A DNA stretch of 13,910 bases from NCBI GenBank assembly GCA_001421095.1, contig LIIK01000057.1:1-13910 (forward strand), written 5' to 3'. Of the stretch, positions 7,177-13,910 are shown in pieces. Positions within the stretch are counted from its first letter, which is position 1. Each line of letters begins with the position of its first letter. The notes beneath the pieces are model-generated. The model saw only the letters and a list, made by a program, of their open reading frames with translations. It was not told where the DNA came from and did no database searches. A program made the translations under genes and the position numbers. The DNA comes from Candidatus [Bacteroides] periocalifornicus (GTDB lineage: Bacteria; Bacteroidota; Bacteroidia; Bacteroidales; CAJPTX01).

Positions 7177-9549
7177 ATGCGTAGTGGGAGACAGTTTCTG
7201 GGGCGTGGGTTGGCAGGGCTTGGATTGCTGTTGCTGTTTTTGGGGATGCGGCCAGCACTTGCGCAGCTACAGCCGAGGGTTGTGAGCGGCTACGTGCGCG
7301 ATTCCACCTCGGGCGAGACCCTCCTTGGGGCAAACGTTGTGGCGCGGGGTTTGACCATTGGCACGGCAACCAACAGCTATGGATTCTTCTCCTTTAGGAT
7401 TCCGCAGGGGGTTGATACCATAGAGGTTAGCTATGTGGGCTATGCGCCTCGTAGACTCGTGGTTGCGCAGATTCCCGATAGCGTGATCACGGTCTACCTT
7501 CGGCCCGATGCTACGATAGCCGAGGTGCTGGTGGAGGGGCAGCAGCACCATGAGGGGAGCCGGAGCGCGCGCATGGGGACGGTGTCGATACCCAAGCGCG
7601 CGATGCTCGAGGCCCCTATGCTGCTGGGCGAGCGCGATGTGATGCGAGTGGTACAGCTGATGCCGGGTGTGCAGAAGGGGCGTGAGGGCACCAGCGGCCT
7701 CTATGTACGGGGCGGGGGAGCAGACCAGAATCTCATCATTCTCGACGATGCCCCGGTGTACAATGCCCACCATCTGTTGGGCTTCTTCTCGCTATTCAAC
7801 GGACAGGCTATCAAGAGTATAGAGCTGGTGAAGGGGGGATTCCCGGCGCGGTACGGCGGGCGGTTGGCCTCGGTTCTCGATATTGTGATGGACGACGGCA
7901 ACCTGCGCGAGTACCACGGCTCGGTGGGGGTGGGCTTTGTGGCGGCGAATGCATCGGTGCAGGGCCCTATAGTGAAGGATAAAGCCTCATTCCTGGTCAC
8001 GGCGCGGCGCACCTACATCGATGCGCTGTTGAGACCCTTCATGTCGCTATCCACCGGGGTGCCAAGCCTCTACTTCTACGATTTCACCGCGAAGGTGAAC
8101 TGGCAGGTGAACCCGCGAGATCGTCTCTACCTCAGCGGGTATTTTGGCCGCGATAAGTTCGGGCTACGGGAGAAGGACGACAATAATTCTGAGAGCGAGT
8201 TTGGGCTCTGGTGGGGCAACGCTACGGGCACGCTCCGTTGGAATCATGTTTTTAGCCCATCGCTCTTCATGAATGCTACGGGTATCTACAGCTTATACCG
8301 TTTCAGCGTGTATGCCGATCTGCGCTTTGCGGGCGAGCATTTCTGGCAGCGATTCTACTCTGGAATCCAGAATGGAGGGGTCAAGCTCGATTTCCAGTGG
8401 CAGCCCCACGCATGGCACACGGTGCGCTTTGGCGGCGCGGCATTGGGGTATCAGTTCACCCCCAGCGCGGTGGAGGCGAGGTCTGAGATGCTCGGCCAGG
8501 ATACGCGCGATAGGGTGCACGTCTACTCGGCGGAGAACGCCCTCTACGTGGAGGATGACATGCGGCTCTGGGGCTGGGGCCGGTTGAATGCAGGGTTCCG
8601 TCTCTCGCACTACGCCACCAAGAATCTGAACCGGGTGAGCGTTGAGCCTCGTCTCTCCACATCCATCTATCTTACCGATAGGCTGTCGGCCAAGGCCTCG
8701 TTTGCCATGATGACGCAGCATCTCCATATGCTTATGCGCACGGGGTTTGGCCTCCCCACAGATCTCTGGGTGCCAGCCACGCGCAAATTGCCGCCACAGC
8801 GGAGCTGGATAGTGGCCGCAGGGCTTACGCAGGATCTCCCCTGGAATCTTACCGCCAGCCTGGAGGGCTACTACAAGCGTAGCCGCGGGGTGCTCCATTA
8901 TCGGGAGGGGGCTGGCTACTTCTCCCCTGGTGATGCGCTGGGGAGTACGGCTGGATTCTGGGAGAATAGGGTGGTACGCGGGAGTAGCTGGAGCGCGGGG
9001 GTGGAATTCCTGCTGCAGCGGCGCGTGGGCAATCTGAACGGATGGATTGGGTACACGCTCTCCTGGACGCGGATGCAATTCCCGGAGATCAACAATGGCC
9101 GTTCCTTCTGGGCGAGCCATGATCGGCGGCACGACGTCTCGATAGTGCTGATGTACCATTTCAATGCAAATTGGCGGGTGTCGGGCACGTGGGTCTACGG
9201 TACGGGGAATGCCTTTACGCTGCCAGTGGCGCTCTACGATGGGGCCGGTTTACCCCTCTCAAAACACCATAGCACCAGGCGTATCATGGAGTATGGCGAG
9301 TACAATGGAATGCGCATGGGGGCGTATCACCGGATGGATGTGGGGGTGCAGTGGGTGAAGCAGAAGCGCTACTACGAGCGGGTTGTGTCGTTCGATATCT
9401 ACAATGTGTACAACCGTAAGAATCCGTTTTTCTACCTGCTCGATACCCAACGGACCAGTGCGGATGGCAAGCTGCAAGAGAGGGTCCAGGTGAAGAAGGC
9501 GAGCCTATTCCCCATTATCCCCTCGGTGTCGATAACGTTCAATTTCTAG
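7177..9549 (+). CDS. TonB-dependent outer-membrane receptor with carboxypeptidase-like N-terminal domain
   Basis: A 790-aa outer-membrane transporter that would import a ligand using energy passed by TonB-ExbBD. Residues 1-29 are a Sec signal peptide (basic start, Leu-rich core, ALA|Q cleavage). About 34-118 form a CarboxypepD_reg-like Ig fold (VSGYVRDSTSGETLLGANV at the start, the typical GTATNSYGFFSF turn). About 130-245 form the plug, including the LMPGVQ, SGLYVRGGG, ILDDAPVYN and GGFPARYGGR motifs. The rest is a beta-barrel rich in aromatic strands and ends in Phe790. It is shorter than SusC proteins (about 1,000 aa), no SusD follows, and the next gene is a DUF4249-like lipoprotein; this class of pair is common in Bacteroidota but its substrate is generally not known. 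There is no linked FecIR-type sigma/anti-sigma pair, and I see no N-terminal signalling (STN) domain. Substrate unknown: siderophore, peptide or glycan are all possible. Confidence 0.96.
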   Translation: MRSGRQFLGRGLAGLGLLLLFLGMRPALAQLQPRVVSGYVRDSTSGETLLGANVVARGLTIGTATNSYGFFSFRIPQGVDTIEVSYVGYAPRRLVVAQIPDSVITVYLRPDATIAEVLVEGQQHHEGSRSARMGTVSIPKRAMLEAPMLLGERDVMRVVQLMPGVQKGREGTSGLYVRGGGADQNLIILDDAPVYNAHHLLGFFSLFNGQAIKSIELVKGGFPARYGGRLASVLDIVMDDGNLREYHGSVGVGFVAANASVQGPIVKDKASFLVTARRTYIDALLRPFMSLSTGVPSLYFYDFTAKVNWQVNPRDRLYLSGYFGRDKFGLREKDDNNSESEFGLWWGNATGTLRWNHVFSPSLFMNATGIYSLYRFSVYADLRFAGEHFWQRFYSGIQNGGVKLDFQWQPHAWHTVRFGGAALGYQFTPSAVEARSEMLGQDTRDRVHVYSAENALYVEDDMRLWGWGRLNAGFRLSHYATKNLNRVSVEPRLSTSIYLTDRLSAKASFAMMTQHLHMLMRTGFGLPTDLWVPATRKLPPQRSWIVAAGLTQDLPWNLTASLEGYYKRSRGVLHYREGAGYFSPGDALGSTAGFWENRVVRGSSWSAGVEFLLQRRVGNLNGWIGYTLSWTRMQFPEINNGRSFWASHDRRHDVSIVLMYHFNANWRVSGTWVYGTGNAFTLPVALYDGAGLPLSKHHSTRRIMEYGEYNGMRMGAYHRMDVGVQWVKQKRYYERVVSFDIYNVYNRKNPFFYLLDTQRTSADGKLQERVQVKKASLFPIIPSVSITFNF

Positions 9550-9583
9550 GGAATGGGGCGCGCGCAATGCGGTGTTTAGGGGG

Positions 9584-9610
9584 CGCAATGCAGCACGCCA
9601 CGTTGCTACG
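9584..9610. repeat. GC-rich hairpin repeat, decayed copy in the receptor-lipoprotein gap (right arm)
   Basis: Mirror of 4301-4327. It lies in the 123-bp gap after the receptor stop (9549) and before the lipoprotein ATG (9673). In the gene-sense strand, unit-like stretches precede the hairpin. If the two genes are cotranscribed, the hairpin would be in the mRNA and could affect processing or the relative level of the second gene; this is inference only. Confidence 0.65.
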
Positions 9611-9672
9611 AGGGCAGGGTGGGCAAAATCGAATATTTCGGAGTTCTTGTTCCATTCAAAAAAATTAATCCC

Positions 9673-10539
9673 ATGAATCCTAGAATCCTATTGCTTTCCA
9701 TCGGTATGGCTGTGCTGGGCTTGGGGTGCAGCATAAACATGGTAGAGGTGACCGATGATTTCAAGCTGCAGGGCTCCAAGCGAAAATATGTGGTGCAGGC
9801 CTTTCTACGCACCGATGCAGATACTGTGCCGGTGTACGTTTCGGAGTCGCTACCGCTGTCGTACAACAAGTGGATTCCATCGCGTCGTATGGGGTTTGGC
9901 CAGGAGAATTCACCGCTGGAGCACGCGGTGGTGACAGTGGAGGATCTCACCGAGGGTAAGCGCCTGGTGCTAGGGTTTAGCAGTGCATGGGGGAGCTACG
10001 TGCTGCCCACGGCTCAGCTGCCGATAGCCGTTGGGCATCGGTATGCTGTGCGGGTAGAGGGTGGTGGGACTGCTGCGGTGATGGGTGAGTGCCTTGGGCT
10101 GGCTGTAAATCGGCCGAGGGTGTCATACCGCGCATCGTCAAAGGGGCAGATTGTCACTATTGACGTGCCTGCTACCCCGCGCCGCTATTTTTGGATTAGC
10201 CTGGGGGTTGATAGCACCTCTACCGCGAGGGGTTTGGGGGATGTGAAACTGCTATCGAGCGAGCATTCGGTGGATGGGCACCTGATTTACAATTCTAACG
10301 CCATGGGTGAGGGCGGAATATCTTTTGGAGAAGAACCCAACAAGTGCCTGATGGTGTGCGAGGTGGATGAGCATACCTATCGCTATCTGCAGGATGAGCA
10401 TCGCCTGGAGGCGCAGGGTGGTAACCCCTTTGCCATGCCCATAGTTGGCTATACGAATGTGCGCGATGGGCTGGGCTACGTGGGCTCGGGCTACGTGGTA
10501 GCGGATGAAAAGCTGAAGGAAGAGGGGGCGAATCAGTAG
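9673..10539 (+). CDS. DUF4249-like outer-membrane lipoprotein, partner of the TonB-dependent receptor
   Basis: 288 aa from the ATG at 9673. This start places an N-terminal signal (MNPRILLLSIGMAVLGLG) directly before Cys19, whereas the longer 306-aa frame from 9619 adds an unlikely 18-residue polar and hydrophobic extension. The lipobox is imperfect (G-L-G-C, Gly at -3). The mature protein is beta-rich: KYVVQAFLRTDADTVPVYV (about 38-56), AVVTVEDL (about 85-92), and GSYVLP...VGHRYAVRVEGGG (about 107-132), a pattern typical of DUF4249 proteins (a 'verbal ornament' and ligand strand followed by a Y-x-L/V-x-V edge strand). These are surface or periplasmic lipoproteins of unknown biochemical role encoded beside TonB-dependent receptors. 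Same strand as the receptor with a 123-bp gap, so probably one operon. Alternative: another receptor-associated lipoprotein family; only a profile search would settle it. Confidence 0.76.
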   Translation: MNPRILLLSIGMAVLGLGCSINMVEVTDDFKLQGSKRKYVVQAFLRTDADTVPVYVSESLPLSYNKWIPSRRMGFGQENSPLEHAVVTVEDLTEGKRLVLGFSSAWGSYVLPTAQLPIAVGHRYAVRVEGGGTAAVMGECLGLAVNRPRVSYRASSKGQIVTIDVPATPRRYFWISLGVDSTSTARGLGDVKLLSSEHSVDGHLIYNSNAMGEGGISFGEEPNKCLMVCEVDEHTYRYLQDEHRLEAQGGNPFAMPIVGYTNVRDGLGYVGSGYVVADEKLKEEGANQ

Positions 10540-10570
10540 GCGTAACGGCCAACGTCATAGGATGATGCTG

Positions 10571-10720
10571 GGCCGCTCTAAACACGACGCGGTGTTTTGG
10601 AACGCGGTTCGGTGTTTTGGAATGCGACGCGGTGTTTTGGACCGCGACGCGGCGCGCCACGTCGCTACAAACGCAGCTGCGCCATCCTAGACGCGATGCG
10701 GTGTCCTAGATGTGACGCGG
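10571..10720. repeat. Array of degenerate 20-bp units with embedded hairpin (right arm)
   Basis: Mirror of 3191-3340. Three units in 20-bp register at 10591-10650, each starting GGTGTTTTGG in the gene-sense strand, a decayed unit at 10571-10590, the hairpin at 10644-10665 followed by ctacaaa, and two more diverged units at 10681-10720. It begins 31 bp after the lipoprotein stop codon. Confidence 0.82.
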
Positions 10721-10863
10721 CACGCCACGTTGCACTCTAAAACGCCGCATCGCTGCCTCCCTCGATAGCCAGAAGTGATTGATTGAAACCTATTTATCCA
10801 TGAGGATGGGGAATGCAGCGCGGGAGATTGAGTGCCCACGGGCGTTGGTGGGGGCTCGCGGTT

Positions 10864-10965
10864 TTTGTAGCGACGTGGCGTGCCACGTTGCGCGCTCTAA
10901 AACGCTGCATTGCGCGTTCTAAAAACGCCGCATTGTTGATTATAACCCGTCTCGGTCGCTACAAA
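10864..10965. repeat. 102-bp MITE-like element with 11-bp terminal inverted repeats (right arm)
   Basis: Mirror of 2946-3047, with TTTGTAGCGAC and GTCGCTACAAA ends and two internal 22-23 bp units. It ends 41 bp before the possible lepA promoter. Confidence 0.7.
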
Positions 10966-11006
10966 CGCCCCCGCGCCGCATCGTTCAAAGGAGTTTTACG
11001 GAGGTA

Positions 11007-11037
11007 TCTGACAATTCAAGTAAATTCCTTACTTTCG
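11007..11037 (+). promoter_or_regulatory. Possible lepA promoter (right arm)
   Basis: TCTG (11007-11010), 19 bases, TACTTTCG (11030-11037): one mismatch to each half of the Bacteroidetes promoter. Transcription would start near 11044 and give a very short leader (about 14 nt) before the ATG at 11058. Confidence 0.45.
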
Positions 11038-11057
11038 CGTCGTAATACTGGTAGCGG

Positions 11058-12845
11058 ATGGAGAGGATAAGGAATTTCTGCATAATCGCGCACATCGACC
11101 ACGGCAAAAGCACGCTGGCCGACCGTATGATAGAGCTCACCCATGCGATAAATGAGCGCGATGCGCAGGCGCAGGTACTCGACAATATGGAGCTGGAGCG
11201 GGAGAAGGGGATCACCATCAAGAGTCACGCCATCCGCATGGAGTACCAGCGCGGCGGTGAGAGCTACATGCTGAACCTGATAGACACCCCCGGCCATGTG
11301 GATTTCTCCTACGAGGTGAGCCGAGCTATCGCCTCGTGCGAAGGGGCGCTGCTGGTGGTAGATGCCTCGCAGGGTATACAGGCCCAGACGATATCGAACC
11401 TCTTCCTCGCGCTGAACCACGATCTGGAGATCATCCCGGTGCTGAATAAGATCGACATGGAGTCGGCCAAGGTGGATGAGGTGTCAGACCAGATTATAGA
11501 GCTCATAGGCTGTAAGCGGGAGGAGATACTGGCCGTGAGCGCCAAGACGGGGCAGGGGGTCGACAGGGTGCTGGATGCCATAATAGACCGCATACCCGCG
11601 CCTAAAGGGGATGAGAATGCACCGCTACAGGCATTGATTTTCGACTCGGTATTCAATTCGTTCCGGGGGATCATCGCCTACTTCCGGGTGATGAATGGCA
11701 CCATCCGCGCGGGCGATAAGGTGAAGTTCTTCAGCAATAATCACGCCTACGAGGCCGACGAGGTGGGGGCACTAAGGCTGGGGCTATCGCCAGAGAAGGA
11801 GATACGGGCTGGGAATGTGGGCTACATCATCTCGGGCATCAAGGATTCGAGCGAGGTGCGGGTGGGCGATACCATAACCCACGTGGAGAATCCCTGCACC
11901 CAGGCGGTAGCGGGTTTTGAGGAGGTGAAGCCGATGGTGTTCGCGGGGGTGTACCCCGTGGATGCTGATGAGTATGAGGATTTGCGGGCTTCGCTGGAGA
12001 AGCTCAAGCTCAACGATGCCTCGCTGTCATACGAGCCAGAGAGTTCGCTGGCTCTGGGGTTTGGATTCCGCTGCGGTTTCCTCGGCTTACTGCACATGGA
12101 GATTGTGCAGGAGAGGCTCTACCGCGAGTTCGACATGGATGTGATAACCACGGTACCCAACGTAAGCTACCGCGTGTACACCACCCGTGGCGAGCTGCTG
12201 GAGGTGCACAACCCCAGCGGGCTGCCCGATGTGACGCTGATTGACCACATAGAGGAGCCTACGATACTGGCGCAGGTGATAACGAACTCAGACTCGCTGG
12301 GCGTGGTGGTGAAGCTGTGCATAGACAAGCGTGGGGTGCTGCAGAACCAGGTGTTTCTGACCTCGTGCCGGGTGGAACTCACGTTCACCATGCCGCTGAG
12401 CGAAATTGTGTTCGACTTCTACGACAAGCTGAAGTCCATATCGCGTGGCTACGCCTCTTTCGATTACCACGTGAACGGTTTCCAGACCACCACGCTGGTG
12501 CGGCTCGATATTCTGTTGAATGGCGATAGGGTGGATGCGCTCTCCTCGCTGATTCATAGGGACTACGCCTATAATTTTGGCCGTAAGATGTGCGAGAAGC
12601 TCAAGGAGCTTATCCCCCGCCAGCAGTTTGACATAGCGATACAGGCGGCTATAGGTGCGAAAATCATAGCGCGCGAGACGGTGAAGGCGGTGCGCAAGGA
12701 CGTGACGGCCAAGTGCTACGGTGGCGATATCACCCGCAAACGTAAGCTGCTGGAGAAGCAGAAAAAGGGCAAGAAGCGCATGCGCCAGGTGGGCAATGTG
12801 GAGGTGCCGCAGGAGGCTTTCCTCGCGGTGCTGAAGATGGATTGA
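11058..12845 (+). CDS. lepA: Elongation factor 4 (LepA), ribosome-dependent GTPase
   Basis: 595 aa, essentially the standard family length, a cytoplasmic translational GTPase that binds ribosomes; in vitro it can promote back-translocation, and in vivo work ties it to initiation and 30S assembly. Visible motifs: G1 AHIDHGKS (11-18), switch I/G2 EREKGITIKS (47-56), G3 DTPGH (76-80, His80 being the catalytic histidine position), G4 NKID (130-133) and G5 SAK (161-163). Domain II follows at about 190-285, then the EF-G III- and V-like domains and the LepA-specific C-terminal domain, ending in a conserved basic segment (KRKLLEKQKKGKKR) and the EVPQEAFLAVLK tail. The ATG at 11058 aligns with the normal MxxIRNFCIIAHIDHGKS start; no Shine-Dalgarno is seen. 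Highly conserved, no broken motifs. Not functionally tied to its neighbours. Confidence 0.98.
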   Translation: MERIRNFCIIAHIDHGKSTLADRMIELTHAINERDAQAQVLDNMELEREKGITIKSHAIRMEYQRGGESYMLNLIDTPGHVDFSYEVSRAIASCEGALLVVDASQGIQAQTISNLFLALNHDLEIIPVLNKIDMESAKVDEVSDQIIELIGCKREEILAVSAKTGQGVDRVLDAIIDRIPAPKGDENAPLQALIFDSVFNSFRGIIAYFRVMNGTIRAGDKVKFFSNNHAYEADEVGALRLGLSPEKEIRAGNVGYIISGIKDSSEVRVGDTITHVENPCTQAVAGFEEVKPMVFAGVYPVDADEYEDLRASLEKLKLNDASLSYEPESSLALGFGFRCGFLGLLHMEIVQERLYREFDMDVITTVPNVSYRVYTTRGELLEVHNPSGLPDVTLIDHIEEPTILAQVITNSDSLGVVVKLCIDKRGVLQNQVFLTSCRVELTFTMPLSEIVFDFYDKLKSISRGYASFDYHVNGFQTTTLVRLDILLNGDRVDALSSLIHRDYAYNFGRKMCEKLKELIPRQQFDIAIQAAIGAKIIARETVKAVRKDVTAKCYGGDITRKRKLLEKQKKGKKRMRQVGNVEVPQEAFLAVLKMD

Positions 12846-12915
12846 TGGGGAAATCTCAGGATGGTTGCGGGAAGTGGGGAAGGCAGGTAAACAGGGGATG
12901 GGTTAGAATCGCGAT

Positions 12916-13116
12916 ACGGTACTGTTTTAATCGCGACGCGGCACGCCACGTCGCTACAAAGGCCGGGGAGCCGAACAGGCGGGCATATGCGGTTGAATGA
13001 AGGGCGGGTGTATGTATGAAGATGAAGGGCGGGCAACTCTTGGGAGGGCGGGCACTCGCTGCGCTCGGCACCGCCCCTACCAAGGATGTAATGCGCAGTC
13101 TTGTCAATAGATAGAA
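12916..13116. repeat. Composite intergenic repeat, unit B (right arm)
   Basis: Mirror of 795-995. It contains the hairpin (12933-12954), the exact 47-bp segment (12994-13040) and the cgcccctaccaag block (13072-13084). Confidence 0.82.
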
Positions 13117-13165
13117 ATGCGGTTCTCAGCTGCCAAAAAAAACGATAATTTCGTTATAACGATGC

Positions 13166-13352
13166 GGCATCGTTAGAATCGCGACGCGGCACGCCGCGTC
13201 GCTACAAACGCAGGAGATCCATCAGGGCGGGCACTCGCGGGTGAATGAAGGGCGGGTGTATGTATGAAGATGAAGGGCGGGCAACTCTCGGCCCGCCCCT
13301 ACGGCATCGCCCCTACCAAGAGCGCGATAGCAGATCTCGCCAATGGGTAGAA
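13166..13352. repeat. Composite intergenic repeat, unit A (right arm)
   Basis: Mirror of 559-745. It contains the hairpin (13181-13202), the exact 47-bp segment (13242-13288) and the cgcccctaccaag block (13308-13320). Confidence 0.83.
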
Positions 13353-13382
13353 CTGTGAAAATCTGCGGCAAATTCTTTATCT

Positions 13383-13406
13383 CGACGCGGCACGCCGCGT
13401 CGCTAC
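13383..13406. repeat. GC-rich hairpin repeat, copy 1 (right arm)
   Basis: Mirror of 505-528. A 9-bp perfect stem (13383-13391 / 13394-13402) around two bases, followed by ctac. It lies about 125 bp upstream of the pssA start codon. Confidence 0.85.
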
Positions 13407-13528
13407 GCTCTTCGAGAAATGGAATTGCGTGATTGAAAACTCTTTACCAGCAAGAAGGAAGAAAACCCTCTATGCGCCTTTTGCAGCGGTTTCGATTCAT
13501 TCTACAATCTCATCATAATAAAACGGCT

Positions 13529-13910
13529 ATGCTCCTAAAGCTCAAGCGTGCGATACCCAATCTCATCACGCTCCTCAATCTGCTCTGCGGGGCCGCGGCG
13601 GTAACCGTGGTGTATACGACGCTCTTTTTTTCGCGTGCGGGGGGGCTGGTTGCGGGGATTATCCTGATATTCGCGGGGGCGTTCTTCGATTTTTGGGATG
13701 GGCTCACGGCGCGGGCGTTGCGGGTTCAGTCGCCCCTAGGGGTTCAGCTCGATTCGCTGGCCGACCTCATCACGTTCGGCTTTGCCCCTGCCTCGCTCTA
13801 TGTGGCTATTCTCTGGTGGAGTACGGGGGTAGAGGTGGTGCTGGGGGGCGATTACCCGGTGGTGGTGCTTACCCCGCTGCTGATGGTGGCCTTTGCGGCG
13901 TCCCGGCCTT
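13529..13910 (+). CDS. pssA: CDP-diacylglycerol-serine O-phosphatidyltransferase, N-terminal part
   Basis: 127 codons plus one base from the ATG at 13529 to the window edge, where the gene is cut; family members are usually about 230-250 aa. The enzyme transfers a phosphatidyl group from CDP-diacylglycerol, to serine in PssA, at the inner membrane, the first step toward phosphatidylethanolamine. The start MLLKLKRAIPNLITLLNLLCG is the typical PssA opening with its first membrane helix (about 9-32), and a second helix lies at about 40-53. The family signature is complete: Asp54, Asp57-Gly58, Ala61-Arg62, Gly71, Asp75 and Asp79, the metal- and CDP-binding residues. A third helix begins near 83. 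The serine acceptor is inferred from overall resemblance to bacterial PssA; the related PgsA has the same signature, and the missing C-terminus cannot help. No Shine-Dalgarno; a weak TTTG-N19-TACAATCT promoter-like pair lies at 13480-13510. Confidence 0.86.
   Translation, partial: MLLKLKRAIPNLITLLNLLCGAAAVTVVYTTLFFSRAGGLVAGIILIFAGAFFDFWDGLTARALRVQSPLGVQLDSLADLITFGFAPASLYVAILWWSTGVEVVLGGDYPVVVLTPLLMVAFAASRP

Larger units (their letters stand above)
10540..11057. other. 518-bp gene-free gap between lipoprotein gene and lepA, filled with repeats (right arm)
   Basis: Mirror of 2854-3371. From left to right it holds the 20-bp unit array with hairpin (10571-10720), a hairpin copy (10712-10733), a unique stretch (about 10745-10860), the 102-bp MITE-like element (10864-10965), and the lepA promoter region (11007-11037). 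I see no U-tract terminator after the lipoprotein stop codon. Confidence 0.8.
12846..13528. other. 683-bp gene-free gap between lepA and pssA, filled with repeats (right arm)
   Basis: Mirror of 383-1065. Two diverged tandem composite repeats (12916-13116 and 13166-13352) and three hairpins make up most of it. Only the last roughly 90 bp before pssA look unique. No U-tract terminator in the lepA direction was found; the eight-A run at 13135-13142 lies upstream of, not after, its small hairpin. Confidence 0.8.
1..13910. repeat. Perfect full-length inverted repeat (palindrome), two 6,955-bp arms, no spacer
   Basis: Seen directly: the first 15 bases are the reverse complement of the last 15, the centre reads gcctt|aaggc, and every gene and repeat in 1-6955 recurs on the opposite strand at coordinates summing to 13911. 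I found no mismatch between the arms. Known: long perfect palindromes without a spacer are cleaved by SbcCD-type nucleases and are rarely stable, while fold-back reads, missed hairpin adapters, multiple-displacement chimeras and assembler strand-joining produce exactly this form. Inferred: the second arm is probably an artefact, so each gene below should be counted once. Confidence 0.98.

Noticed and set aside
10813..11070. 85-codon open frame (mirror 2841-3098)
   Set aside because: It runs through the MITE-like repeat and the lepA promoter, overlaps the lepA start and has Arg-rich, repeat-derived composition.
1..13910. Hairpin telomere or linear-plasmid dimer
   Set aside because: Possible in principle, but gene content is chromosomal housekeeping (lepA, pssA), there are no replication or telomere-resolution genes, and an artefact explains the data more simply.

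Overview
The whole window is one perfect inverted palindrome. Base i is complementary to base 13911-i at every point I compared (both ends, the centre, every gene boundary, many internal stretches). The axis lies between 6955 and 6956 and has no loop. The window therefore holds only 6,955 bp of independent sequence, written once on each strand. The likeliest explanation is an assembly, amplification or fold-back read artefact, because perfect spacerless palindromes of this size are not stably kept in bacterial chromosomes. A real inverted duplication or a hairpin-ended or dimeric linear replicon cannot be excluded from sequence alone.

The unique half looks like a fairly GC-rich member of the Bacteroidota, probably Bacteroidales-like. 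The evidence is a TonB-dependent receptor with an N-terminal carboxypeptidase-regulatory-like domain next to a DUF4249-type lipoprotein, a TTTG-N20-TAnnTTTG promoter of the Bacteroidetes primary sigma type, and starts without a Shine-Dalgarno sequence. I cannot place it to genus.

Layout of the right half (all genes on +, pointing away from the centre): a mirror-symmetric leader with the receptor promoter (6956-7176); the TonB-dependent receptor (7177-9549); a 123-bp gap with one repeat hairpin; the DUF4249-like lipoprotein (9673-10539); a 518-bp repeat-filled gap; lepA, encoding elongation factor 4 (11058-12845); a 683-bp repeat-filled gap; and the 5' part of a pssA-type CDP-alcohol phosphatidyltransferase gene (13529-13910), cut by the window edge. 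The left half is the same on the minus strand: partial pssA 1-382, lepA 1066-2853, lipoprotein 3372-4238, receptor 4362-6734.

The receptor and lipoprotein probably form an outer-membrane uptake unit of unknown substrate. LepA (translation and ribosome assembly) and PssA (phosphatidylserine synthesis) are housekeeping genes without evident functional link to it. The main non-artefactual novelty is a family of intergenic repeats: a GC-rich hairpin flanked by TTTGTAGCGAC, followed by a variable number of degenerate 20-23 bp units. It occurs in all three gaps between genes of the unique half. I see no RNA genes, CRISPR array, transposase, defence genes or phage genes.
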